Positions 1 through 7,744 of a stretch of 64,000 nucleotides of DNA are shown here, one piece after another. The stretch's first letter is position 1. Each line of letters begins with the position of its first letter. The position numbers and the translations under genes are program-made. Source of the stretch: Microbacterium sp. (GTDB lineage Bacteria; Actinomycetota; Actinomycetes; Actinomycetales; Microbacteriaceae); NCBI RefSeq assembly GCF_031180975.1, contig NZ_JAPSLI010000011.1, forward strand, positions 57,076-121,075. Reading direction: 5' to 3'. The notes under the pieces were generated by a model, which saw nothing but the letters and a program-made list of their open reading frames with translations, made no database searches and was not told where the DNA came from.

Positions 1-1162
1 CGTCGCCCAGCTCGATGCCGGGGATGGCGGCGAGCCTCTGCTGCGCGTAGCGGGTGCGGGCCAGGAGCAGTTCGCCCAGCTCCGCCATTCCGGTGGGTCC
101 CATGAGCGACAGGTACACGCCTGCGGCGATGCCCCACAGCGCGGCCGCTGTGCCGACCCACTCCTTGCCGTCCTCGCGCTGTGCGAACGACGTGCGCTCG
201 TAGGCCACGTCGCCGAAGCCGTACTCCCCCGGCACGTCGGTGGCCTCGAGTCCGAACAGACGCGACGGCATCTCCATCACGAAGCGCGGGTCGTCGTGCA
301 CGGCGATGAAGCCGGCGTGGGCGCCGCCGAACCACTGGTGCAGGCCGAGAGACTGGATGTCCCCTGTGACGATGTCGGCTCCCTGCAGTGCGGGCGGGGT
401 GAGTACGCCATACCCGATCGGATCCGTGCCGACCACGACGACAGCTCCCACGGCGTGGGCCGCCTCAGCGATCTCGGCGAGCCGCGTCTCGACGGCGCCG
501 GTGGCGCTCGGTGTCTCGATCCATACGGCGGCGACCTCGTCGTCGAGGCGGTGCTGCAGCGCCGCGAGGTCTGCGGTGCCGCCGGCCGGTGCGAGCTGCT
601 CGATGTCCAGGTCGGTGCGGATGTAGTCGTGCACCTTCGACAGCTTCTCCGGAAGCACGTCGCTGAGCGCCAGCACCCGCCGACGGCCGGTCAGCCGGCC
701 GGCCATCGCCAGGCCGGTGGCCGTGGCCTGGTAGCCGTCGTACGTGGGCACGTTGACGACATCCATCGCCAGCAATTCCGCCATCAGCGACTGGTACTCG
801 AACAGGGCCTGGAACCGGCCGTGGTCCTCGTACGGCTCTCCGGCGTAGGCGGTGAGGAACTCGCTACGGCGGATCACCTCGTCGACGACGGCCGGCACGT
901 GATGGTTGTACGTCCCAGCTCCGAGGAAGCTCAGCCGCTCCTCAGTGGAGCGGTTCTTCGCGAGGATGCCGCGGACGTGGCGCGCCAGGTCGTGCTCGGC
1001 GGGCAACGGCTCCGGCAGATCGAGTGCCCGTCGCAGGCGCAGCTCCTCCGGCACGTCGATGTAGAAGTCCTCGACGGACTCCGCGCCGACCGCGTCGAGC
1101 ATGGCCTGCTTGACGTCGGGCGCGGTGTTGGGGATGTATGGATGCACGAACGTCGGCGTCAT
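1..1162 (-). CDS. GcvPA-like protein (glycine dehydrogenase subunit 1 family), C-terminus outside the window
   Basis: 387 codons are visible, beginning MTPTFVHPYIPNTAPD; the frame stays open to the left edge. Family members are about 450 residues, so the end is missing. The N-terminal PYIPNT and FLGAGTYNH motifs, then SEFLTAY, FEYQSLMAELLAMDV and YDG, are those of the alpha half of a two-subunit glycine decarboxylase P-protein. That half lacks the PLP lysine, which sits in GcvPB, so a partner may lie just off the edge. The usual PYQPEISQG segment is replaced by a diverged EPYEDHGRFQ stretch, so true glycine decarboxylation is doubtful. The start overlaps the beta-galactosidase stop as ATGA, which means one operon and translational coupling. 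A sugar-operon context is odd for this family. Family placement is good; function is open. Confidence 0.8.
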   Translation of the reverse strand, partial: MTPTFVHPYIPNTAPDVKQAMLDAVGAESVEDFYIDVPEELRLRRALDLPEPLPAEHDLARHVRGILAKNRSTEERLSFLGAGTYNHHVPAVVDEVIRRSEFLTAYAGEPYEDHGRFQALFEYQSLMAELLAMDVVNVPTYDGYQATATGLAMAGRLTGRRRVLALSDVLPEKLSKVHDYIRTDLDIEQLAPAGGTADLAALQHRLDDEVAAVWIETPSATGAVETRLAEIAEAAHAVGAVVVVGTDPIGYGVLTPPALQGADIVTGDIQSLGLHQWFGGAHAGFIAVHDDPRFVMEMPSRLFGLEATDVPGEYGFGDVAYERTSFAQREDGKEWVGTAAALWGIAAGVYLSLMGPTGMAELGELLLARTRYAQQRLAAIPGIELGD

Positions 1163-3246
1163 GCTCGCTCCTTCGCGGATGGGGTGGTCACGGTGATGAA
1201 CGGGACGGATGCCGCGCGCGGCGACACGACGACGGCAACGCCGAAGGCACCGAGCTCGACGCGGTCGGCGACCTCGTTCCCGGAGAGGAGGTCGACTCCG
1301 GATGCCGGCAGCGAGAACGCGACCGGCTCGGTGCCGTGGTTGAGGAGGAAGGTGTAGTCGGTGTTGTCGTCGGCGCGGGTGACGGCCTCCGCGTCGACGC
1401 AGGCCTCATCACGGGCGGGCAGCCCCGAGCAGCGCAGGATGTCGCGGAACACCGTCAGCAGGCCGTCGTGCTCCAGCTTTGCGCTGATGTACCAGGCCGA
1501 GCCCTCACCGCTGGGGCGGCGGGTGATCGCCGGCAGCCCTTCGAGCACGCCGGAGGCGTAGCGTCCGCGGACCTCCACGTCGGCATCCGCCTCGATCCAT
1601 TCGGCCCAATGCGGGACCTTGAGCAGGCGGCCGGCGTAGTCGATGCGCTCGGCGAGCCCGTCGGCGAGCGGCCACTGCTCGTCGACCTCCACCCCGAGCA
1701 GTCGGCGCAGCGGGCCCGGGGCGCCCCCGTCGTGCACCTTCTCGGTGGCGTCGACGACGCCCGAGAAGGGGCCCACCACGAGGTTGCCGCCGCGCTCCAC
1801 GAACACGCACAACGCGTCGGCCTGTGGCCGCTCGACGATGTACAGGTTAGGAACGACCACGAGGTCGTAGCCGTCGAATGGTCCGGTGGCGCGCACGGTG
1901 TCGACCGCGTGGCCGAGCGAGTAGAGGGCCCGATGCCACGCTCTGGCCTGCTGCGCCCATTGCAGGCGCTGCGACGGCAGCGACTCGACGGCGCTGGAAC
2001 CCCACCAGGAATCCCAGTCGACGACCAGGGCGACACGTGAGCGCACCCGCGTGCCGCGCACCGCCTCGAGGCGCTTGAGCTCGTTGCCGAGTGCCTTCGT
2101 CTCCTGGAAGCTGCGCGAACGCTCACCGCGGTGACCCAGCATCGACGAGTGGAACTTCTCCTGGCCGTACTTCGCCTGCCGCCACTGGAAGAACATCACC
2201 GCGTCCGAGCCGTGCGCGACAGCCTGCAGGCTCTCCACCCGGATCTTTCCGGGGGCCTTCGGCACGTTCACGTCCCGCCAGCTGGTCGCGCTCACCGACG
2301 ACTCCAGCAGCAGCCACGGTCGGCCGCCCTTGAGGGAGCGCATGAGCCCGTAGTTCAGCGCCGCGCCGACGTGCGACGTCGGGTCGGCCGGGTCCGGGTA
2401 GGCGTCGTCGGTGACGACGTCCTCACGCTCGGCGAAGTCCCAGTAGTCCAAGTCGCGGAACATGCTCATGAAGTTCGTGGTCACGGCGATGTCGGGGGTG
2501 ACCTCGCGGAGCACGTCGATCTCGATCTGGAACAGCTCCAGCAGGGCGTCGGAGCTGAACCGCTCGAAATCGAGCAGTTTGGTCGGGTTGATCGGCCCGG
2601 GGGCCTTCCTCGGCGTCTCGATGTGATCCCACGACGTGTAGCGCTGACCCCACACGTTGACGCCCCACGCTTCGTTCAGGCCGTCGAGGTCGCCATAGCG
2701 GTCCTGCAGCCAGCGGCGGAAGTGCTTCGCCGACTCCGGGCACCAGCATCGCGAGGTGTGGTCGCCGTACTCGTTCGAGATGTGCCACATCGCGAGTCCG
2801 GGGTGCGCGCCGTAGCGCTCGGCCATCGCCCGTGTCATCCGCTCGACGTTCTCGCGCCAGATCGGCGACGACGGGCAATAGGTCTGACGGGAGCCGAACT
2901 CGAGACGGTGCCCCTCGGCATCCCACGGCGCCATCTCGGGGTGGGCGCGCAGCAGCCACGATGGCGGGGTCGCGGTGGCTGTCGCGAGGTCGATGCGGAT
3001 GCCGTTGTCATGCAGCAGATCGAGGATGCGATCGAGCCAGCGCCAGTCGTACACCCCCGGCTCAGGTTCCAGCTGCGGCCAGCTGAAGATCGGCAGGCTC
3101 ACCATCGTGACCCCGGCTTCCTTCATGAGGCGGATGTCCTCGTGCCAGGTCTCCTCGGACCACTGGTCGGGGTTGTAGTCTCCGCCGAAGGCGAGGCAGT
3201 CGATGCGGACGGGGCGGATGCGGTCGTCGTCGCGGGATGCGGCCAC
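1159..3246 (-). CDS. Glycoside hydrolase family 42 beta-galactosidase
   Basis: 695 residues, full length for GH42. It hydrolyses beta-D-galactosides, or alpha-L-arabinopyranosides in some members. The TIM barrel opens with FGGDYNPDQW. WHISNEYG carries the likely acid/base Glu159 and LLLESSVSATSW the likely nucleophile Glu315. A glutamine-amidotransferase-like trimerisation domain and a short beta C-terminal domain follow. No signal peptide is visible, so it acts on imported oligosaccharides. It is the first gene of an operon with the GcvPA-like gene and is divergent from the GntR regulator. The operator-like motif at 3319-3333 lies in the shared promoter region. The exact substrate cannot be read from sequence. 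Confidence 0.93.
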   Translation of the reverse strand: MAASRDDDRIRPVRIDCLAFGGDYNPDQWSEETWHEDIRLMKEAGVTMVSLPIFSWPQLEPEPGVYDWRWLDRILDLLHDNGIRIDLATATATPPSWLLRAHPEMAPWDAEGHRLEFGSRQTYCPSSPIWRENVERMTRAMAERYGAHPGLAMWHISNEYGDHTSRCWCPESAKHFRRWLQDRYGDLDGLNEAWGVNVWGQRYTSWDHIETPRKAPGPINPTKLLDFERFSSDALLELFQIEIDVLREVTPDIAVTTNFMSMFRDLDYWDFAEREDVVTDDAYPDPADPTSHVGAALNYGLMRSLKGGRPWLLLESSVSATSWRDVNVPKAPGKIRVESLQAVAHGSDAVMFFQWRQAKYGQEKFHSSMLGHRGERSRSFQETKALGNELKRLEAVRGTRVRSRVALVVDWDSWWGSSAVESLPSQRLQWAQQARAWHRALYSLGHAVDTVRATGPFDGYDLVVVPNLYIVERPQADALCVFVERGGNLVVGPFSGVVDATEKVHDGGAPGPLRRLLGVEVDEQWPLADGLAERIDYAGRLLKVPHWAEWIEADADVEVRGRYASGVLEGLPAITRRPSGEGSAWYISAKLEHDGLLTVFRDILRCSGLPARDEACVDAEAVTRADDNTDYTFLLNHGTEPVAFSLPASGVDLLSGNEVADRVELGAFGVAVVVSPRAASVPFITVTTPSAKERA

Positions 3247-3318
3247 GAAGGCTCCTCTCTGAGTCTGCTGGGATGCCGGATCACTGCCGCCCGCCTCTGG
3301 CGCGGAGGCGCTGTCCTT

Positions 3319-3333
3319 TGTATTCTGTATACA
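3319..3333. promoter_or_regulatory. Putative GntR operator between the GH42 gene and the regulator
   Basis: TGTATTCTGTATACA is an inverted repeat (TGTAT-N5-ATACA). Its core GTATTCTGTATAC recurs unchanged at 14183-14195 before a sugar-binding protein gene. A 10-of-13 variant sits at 9074-9086 before another. Position and recurrence point to the operator of the adjacent GntR/FCD protein; the pairing is an inference. Confidence 0.7.
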
Positions 3334-3398
3334 CAGCGTAAGTCACTCGCCGCGAGGTCGTCAACCCATAGGCTTGCGCTTGTCCAGAAGGGGATGCC

Positions 3399-4052
3399 AT
3401 GGCAATCGAACGCAAGAACCTCCGATCGCAAGTCCGCGAGGAGCTTCTCGCGCGGATGCGGTCGGGGCAGGCGCAGCCGGGGCAGAGCATCAACGAGGTA
3501 CAGCTGGCCGCAGAGCTCGGCGTGAGCCGAACGCCGCTGCGCGAGGCGCTCATCGCCCTGGAGTCCGAGGGACAGATCACCAGTGAGAACGGAAAGGGAT
3601 TCCGTTTCGTACCGCTGTCCGCAGACGAGTTCGAGGAACTCGCTCCCGTCATGGCCGCCCTTGAGAGCCTGGCGCTGGAGCTCTCACCGGTGGACGAGCT
3701 GCGTCGCATCGGCGGGCGCCTGGCGGAGCTGGCCGACGCATTCGCCGAGGAACTGGTCGAGCACCGGCTGATCATCACCAAGGACGACGAATGGCACTCG
3801 ATCATGCTGTCGGCCTGTCCGAACCGTCGGCTGCTCGACGTGATCGAGAACGTCCGCAGCGCCTTCCACCGCTATGAGTCGCTGCTGGTCCCCGAGGACG
3901 TCAAGGTCGAACGCGTCGCCGCCGAGCACGGCGAGATCGCCCGTCACCTGAAGGCGGGCGACGTTCCCGGCGCGATCGAGGCGCTCAAGATCAACTGGAC
4001 GCACGGCATGCGGCGCATCCTCGACAACGCGTCGAGCCCGTACTTCGGCTGA
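3399..4052 (+). CDS. GntR-family transcriptional regulator with FCD domain
   Basis: 217 residues. A winged helix-turn-helix (about 8-70) includes INEVQLAAELGVSRTPLREA, the hallmark of the FadR/GntR group. A helical FCD ligand-binding domain follows (about 80-205), with His/Asp/Glu positions such as DDEWH and EHGEIARHL that often bind metal and a carboxylate. The start has AGAAGGGG six bases upstream. The gene is divergent from the GH42-GcvPA operon, and matching operator motifs occur before two ABC operons, so it probably coordinates the whole sugar-uptake block. The effector is unknown; FCD proteins usually sense small organic acids or sugar acids. Confidence 0.9.
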   Translation: MAIERKNLRSQVREELLARMRSGQAQPGQSINEVQLAAELGVSRTPLREALIALESEGQITSENGKGFRFVPLSADEFEELAPVMAALESLALELSPVDELRRIGGRLAELADAFAEELVEHRLIITKDDEWHSIMLSACPNRRLLDVIENVRSAFHRYESLLVPEDVKVERVAAEHGEIARHLKAGDVPGAIEALKINWTHGMRRILDNASSPYFG

Positions 4053-4065
4053 ACTCGACGCGCCC

Positions 4066-4099
4066 CGGTCGTTGAGCGAGCGAAGCGAGACGAAACGGC
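4066..4099. repeat. Half of a dispersed palindromic repeat (GTTGAGCGAGCGAAGCGAGAC type)
   Basis: A copy of the CGGTCGTTGAGCGAGCGAAG motif continuing into GCGAGACGAAA, 13 bases after the regulator stop. The same sequence with its inverted partner lies inside the glycosidase gene at 10525-10646, and a variant lies in the helicase gene at 51936. It behaves like a repetitive extragenic palindrome family. Confidence 0.7.
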
Positions 4100-4159
4100 C
4101 GGAGGCACTGCGGCGGTTCGTGTCGGAGGCATCCGCCGCGCTTACTTCAACTCCGAGGC

Positions 4160-4485
4160 TCAGGTCGTCCCCGCCGGACGCCAAGCACCGTTGGCAATCA
4201 CATGTCCTGAACCGCGGAGAATCTTTCCTGTAGCGTCGCCCTCGAGGACCATGTATCGCCTTGGGCACCTCATGTCATGAGCAAACGCCCCGAGCATAGT
4301 AACCACGCGGACGACATCTGCTTCCCAGCGACTCTTAGATTCAACGTGCAAAGATCACTACTCTCGCCGCCCCAATCCTTCGGAACGTTGAACTCGTGAA
4401 GCAACCCAGCGATCGCGCCCTTTACCACAGATTCTTCAGTCAGAACTTTGATACTCAGGAACAACGGAGTAAGCGTGAGGTCCAC
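4160..4485 (-). pseudogene. Hypothetical gene, apparently split by a frameshift
   Basis: Two overlapping minus-strand frames together give a plausible protein of about 105 residues. The first (from 4485) reads MDLTLTPLFLSIKVLTEESV and on to GGESSDLCTLN. The second continues as HVESKSRWEADVV to WRPAGTT, ending at 4160. The switch falls near 4345. Local G+C is far below that of the neighbours, and codon use looks foreign. I do not recognise a family. It could instead be two small ORFs (the second with a TTG start) or chance. It sits downstream of the DUF4143 ATPase, in the same orientation and the same lower-GC insert. Confidence 0.35.
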
Positions 4486-4541
4486 GACGCGAGCATAGCC
4501 AAAACTGCCACCCGGGTGCTTTGCGCCTCACAGGTTGTAGG

Positions 4542-5795
4542 TCAGATGGGTGCCCAGAGCGCGTCCATCGGTACAGCGGTGATCCGCTCCCCCACGGCGA
4601 CCGACGCTGGGCCGGTGTGCAAAACGTAGCCGGCGACGAAACGATCGCCGAGCCGATCACGTAGGATGCTGAGCCCAGCCGCATCTTTCGCCCGAACCGT
4701 CGCGGCTGCCTTGATCTCGATGCCCACGACCTGGCCGTCAGGTGCTTCGAGCACCGCATCGACCTCGACGCCACGACTGTCCCGATAGTGGTGCAGCGAC
4801 GCCCGACGGTCGGCCCAGGTCAGCTGCCTGCGCAGTTCGCCGACGACGAAGCACTCCAGAAGCTGACCCGACAGCGGCGCAGTCGGAGTGAGTTGCGCAG
4901 CGGACACACCCAGCAGACTGGCGGCCAATCCCGAGTCGACCGGGAAGACCTTCGGCTGCTTCACCTCGCGAGACGTGAGGTTCACGGCCCAAGCGGGAAG
5001 GGTATGCGTCAGGTAGAGGGTGTCCAGTAGCGCCGCGTACGGGTCGAGCGTCCGCCGGGGGATACCGGAATCCGCTGCGAGCGATGTCCACACCATCGTG
5101 CTGCCCATGCGCGCCGCGATCAGCCGCAAGAGTCTGGGAAGGTCCGCGAGGCGCTGCAGACCGGAGACGTCGGGGGCGTCTCGCCTCACGATCTGCGAGA
5201 CGTAGGCGTCGTACCAATCACTCCGCCTTCGCGAAGAAGAGCGATGCAACGCCTCGGGATAGCCTCCGGCGACGGCCCGTTCGAGGTAGTCCTCACGGAC
5301 GAGGGCACTCGAATGCCGGGCAAGGGAATCCGGTGCGAACGCAAGATCGACGAAGGACCCCACGGAGGCCGCGAGCTCACGCTGGCTCAGCGGATGGAGG
5401 TCGACCCGCTCCGCCCGTCCCGCTAGCGACTCGTGCGTCGATGAGAGGTCGAGCAGGTTCGCCGACCCCGTGACGAGAAAACGCCCAGGCCGCTTATCCC
5501 GATCCACCGAGGCTTTGAGTGCCACCACGAGTTCCGGTGCTCGCTGCAGTTCGTCGATCAGAAGCATGCCCTCCGGCGCCTGCTCCACGAATCCTGCGGG
5601 ATCCGCGCGGGCGAAGTCGAGTGACGCAGGATCATCCAGAGTGACGGCCAGTCCCGCACGGTCGGCGAGCACCTGTTCGGCCAACGTGGACTTCCCGACC
5701 TGTCTCGCGCCTTGGATCACGACGATCCGCGTGTCGGCGAGCGCGTCCTCCACACGCGGACGCGCCAGTCGCTGGATGAGTGGCTCATCGATCAT
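4542..5795 (-). CDS. AAA ATPase with DUF4143 domain
   Basis: 417 residues. An N-terminal AAA_14 ATPase carries Walker A GARQVGKST (about 29-37) and Walker B LLIDELQRAP. The GSANLLDLSS stretch fits the sensor region. The C-terminal half is the DUF4143 nuclease-like fold, ending with a segment that includes VEVDAVLEAPDGQVVGIEIK, typical of PD-(D/E)XK-like cores. Such proteins are common on genomic islands, and their cellular role is not established. The gene stands alone in a stretch of lower GC, preceded by five exact 22-bp direct repeats, and no neighbour shares its function. Acquisition by transfer is likely. Confidence 0.9.
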   Translation of the reverse strand: MIDEPLIQRLARPRVEDALADTRIVVIQGARQVGKSTLAEQVLADRAGLAVTLDDPASLDFARADPAGFVEQAPEGMLLIDELQRAPELVVALKASVDRDKRPGRFLVTGSANLLDLSSTHESLAGRAERVDLHPLSQRELAASVGSFVDLAFAPDSLARHSSALVREDYLERAVAGGYPEALHRSSSRRRSDWYDAYVSQIVRRDAPDVSGLQRLADLPRLLRLIAARMGSTMVWTSLAADSGIPRRTLDPYAALLDTLYLTHTLPAWAVNLTSREVKQPKVFPVDSGLAASLLGVSAAQLTPTAPLSGQLLECFVVGELRRQLTWADRRASLHHYRDSRGVEVDAVLEAPDGQVVGIEIKAAATVRAKDAAGLSILRDRLGDRFVAGYVLHTGPASVAVGERITAVPMDALWAPI

Positions 5796-5815
5796 CCGCT
5801 CAGGTTATCGCGTGG

Positions 5816-5925
5816 CTCGCCGTTTCACCAGTAGCTGCTCGCCGTTTTACCATTAACTTCTCGCCGTTTCACCATTAGCTCCTCGCCGCTTTATCACCAT
5901 CAGCTCGCCGTTTCACCACCATCTG
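5816..5925. repeat. Five contiguous 22-bp direct repeats (iteron-like)
   Basis: Units start at 5816, 5838, 5860, 5882 and 5904, each exactly 22 bases and each beginning CTCGCCG followed by TTTCACCA or a close variant. The array lies 20 bases upstream of the DUF4143 ATPase start, read on the minus strand. The 22-base phase puts every unit on the same helix face, as in protein-binding iterons. There are no spacers, so this is not CRISPR. Confidence 0.85.
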
Positions 5926-5954
5926 CGGCATCCGATACCGCCCACGCGCATCGC

Positions 5955-6857
5955 TCACCCCTTCACGGCGCCGCCCAGCAGGCCGGACACGAACTGCTTC
6001 TGGAACACCAGGAACAGCAGCATGAGGGGCAGTGTCGCGAGCAGCGAGCCGAGCATGAGACCGGAGTAGTCAACCCGGCTCATCCCGATCATCGTGTTCA
6101 GGGCGACGGGCACGGTGTAGTTCTCCTCGGTGTTCAGCATGAGCAGCGGCCAGATGAACGAGTTCCACTGGCTGATGAACGTGTAGATCACCAGCGCGGC
6201 GATCTGCGGCTTCGCCACCGGCAGCACGATCCGGTAGAACGTCCTCAGCTCCGATGCGCCGTCGATGCGCGCAGCCTCGATCAGGCTGGGCGGGAAGTCC
6301 AGGAACCCCTGGCGCATCAGGAAGATGCCGAACGCGTTGGCGAGGAACGGCAGGACGACCGCCTGGTAAGTGTCGATCCAGCCCAGCCCGGCCATGATCT
6401 GGAACAGCGGCACGAGCAGCACCTGCATCGGGATCATCATCGTCACCAGCACCGCGCCGAGCAGGATGCCGCGGCCGCGGAACCGGTAGGTCGCCAGGCC
6501 GTAGCCGCACAGGATGCTGACCAGCGAGCTGAACACCGTGTAGACCACCGCGAGCCCCAGGCTGTTGAGCATGACCCGGCTGAACCCGATGCGCTCCTCG
6601 AGACGGGCGAGGTTCTCCCACAGCTGATCGCCGGGCAGCACCGGCAGCGGCGTGCCGAACAGCGCCGAGGTCGGATGCGTCGACGCGACGACCATCCATA
6701 GGAACGGCAGGATCGCCACCGCCGAGGCGATGACGAGCAGGGCATAAAGCGGCAGCCGCGCGAGGCGCCGGCGGATGCCGTCCTCACCCGCTCCGCGGCT
6801 GACGGTGTCCCGCGGGTCCCGGCCGGTGACGATCGCCCTGGTGGCCAGCTGGGTCAT
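5955..6857 (-). CDS. Sugar ABC transporter permease (MalG-type), system 1
   Basis: 300 residues, inner-membrane CUT1 permease with about six hydrophobic segments. The conserved EAA loop reads EAARIDGASELRTFYRIVLP. The ATG at 6857 overlaps the stop of the preceding permease as ATGA, which fixes the start. It is the third gene of the binding protein-permease-permease operon. No ATPase gene is present; CUT1 systems in actinobacteria commonly share a housekeeping MsiK-type ATPase, so that is expected here. Confidence 0.92.
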   Translation of the reverse strand: MTQLATRAIVTGRDPRDTVSRGAGEDGIRRRLARLPLYALLVIASAVAILPFLWMVVASTHPTSALFGTPLPVLPGDQLWENLARLEERIGFSRVMLNSLGLAVVYTVFSSLVSILCGYGLATYRFRGRGILLGAVLVTMMIPMQVLLVPLFQIMAGLGWIDTYQAVVLPFLANAFGIFLMRQGFLDFPPSLIEAARIDGASELRTFYRIVLPVAKPQIAALVIYTFISQWNSFIWPLLMLNTEENYTVPVALNTMIGMSRVDYSGLMLGSLLATLPLMLLFLVFQKQFVSGLLGGAVKG

Positions 6858-7744
6858 GGCTTCTCCCTCATCACGCGGAACTGCACGATCGCGATGATCG
6901 CGGTGAGCAGGACGAGCATCCACGCGATCGCGGACGCGTAGCCGAAGTCGAACTGCCGGAATCCGACCTTGTACAGATACAGCACCGGCGTGAGGGTCGC
7001 GTCGTTCGGTCCCCCGCCGGTGAGGATGAAGTTCTCGTCGAACAGCTGCAGGGCTCCGATCGTCGACGTGACGCCGGTGAAGATGAGCACCGGGCGCAGC
7101 TGCGGGAGGATGACATGCCAGAAGGTCTGCCAGCGATTCGCACCGTCGATCCGTGCCGCCTCGTACAGCTCGGCGGGAATGGACTGCAGGCCGGCGAGGA
7201 TGATCACCATGTTGTATCCGGTCCACCGCCAGGTGACCGCGGCGATCACGGCCACCCGCGCCCACCACTCGTTGTTGAGCCAGTCGACCGCGGCGATACC
7301 GACCAGCCCGAGCAGCTGGTTCACCGCTCCGCCGTCGGTGGCCAGCAGCACGCGGAACACCACGGCGTACGCCACGAGCGTCGTCACGGCGGGAAGGAAG
7401 GTCAGCAGGCGGAACCCCGCCCGGAACCGCAGCCAGGACTGGTTCAGCAGGTACGCCAGCCCCACGGCGAGCGCCATCATCAGCGGGACCTGCACGATGA
7501 GGATCAGCCCGGCGTTGAAAAGGCTTTTCGCGACGAGCGGATCGGCGAGCAGCCGCTGGTACTGCGCTGCGCCGACGAAGCTCGTCACGCCGGCGTCCGT
7601 GCTGGTGAGGCTCTGCCAGAGGGACGCGACCAGTGGGTAGGCGAAGAAGACGGCGAGCAGGCCCGCGGCGGGCAGGACGAACCAGCGTCCCGCCCGGCCC
7701 GGATCCGTCCCGCGCGAGCGCCGACGGGATGCGAGCAGGGTCAT
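6854..7744 (-). CDS. Sugar ABC transporter permease (MalF-type), system 1
   Basis: 296 residues with six predicted membrane segments, the first near residues 20-40 (FVLPAAGLLAVFFAYPLV). The EAA loop reads ELYEAARIDGANRWQTFWHV. It partners the downstream permease. The start at 7744 overlaps the binding-protein stop as ATGA, and its own stop overlaps the next start, so all three cistrons are translationally coupled. Confidence 0.92.
   Translation of the reverse strand: MTLLASRRRSRGTDPGRAGRWFVLPAAGLLAVFFAYPLVASLWQSLTSTDAGVTSFVGAAQYQRLLADPLVAKSLFNAGLILIVQVPLMMALAVGLAYLLNQSWLRFRAGFRLLTFLPAVTTLVAYAVVFRVLLATDGGAVNQLLGLVGIAAVDWLNNEWWARVAVIAAVTWRWTGYNMVIILAGLQSIPAELYEAARIDGANRWQTFWHVILPQLRPVLIFTGVTSTIGALQLFDENFILTGGGPNDATLTPVLYLYKVGFRQFDFGYASAIAWMLVLLTAIIAIVQFRVMREKP

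Noticed and set aside
1..1162. Plus-strand open frames over the left edge as genes
   Set aside because: The minus strand gives a continuous GcvPA-like protein coupled to the GH42 gene; the plus frames are its shadow.
5816..5925. Possible CRISPR array
   Set aside because: The 22-bp units are contiguous with no spacers, and no cas gene is nearby.
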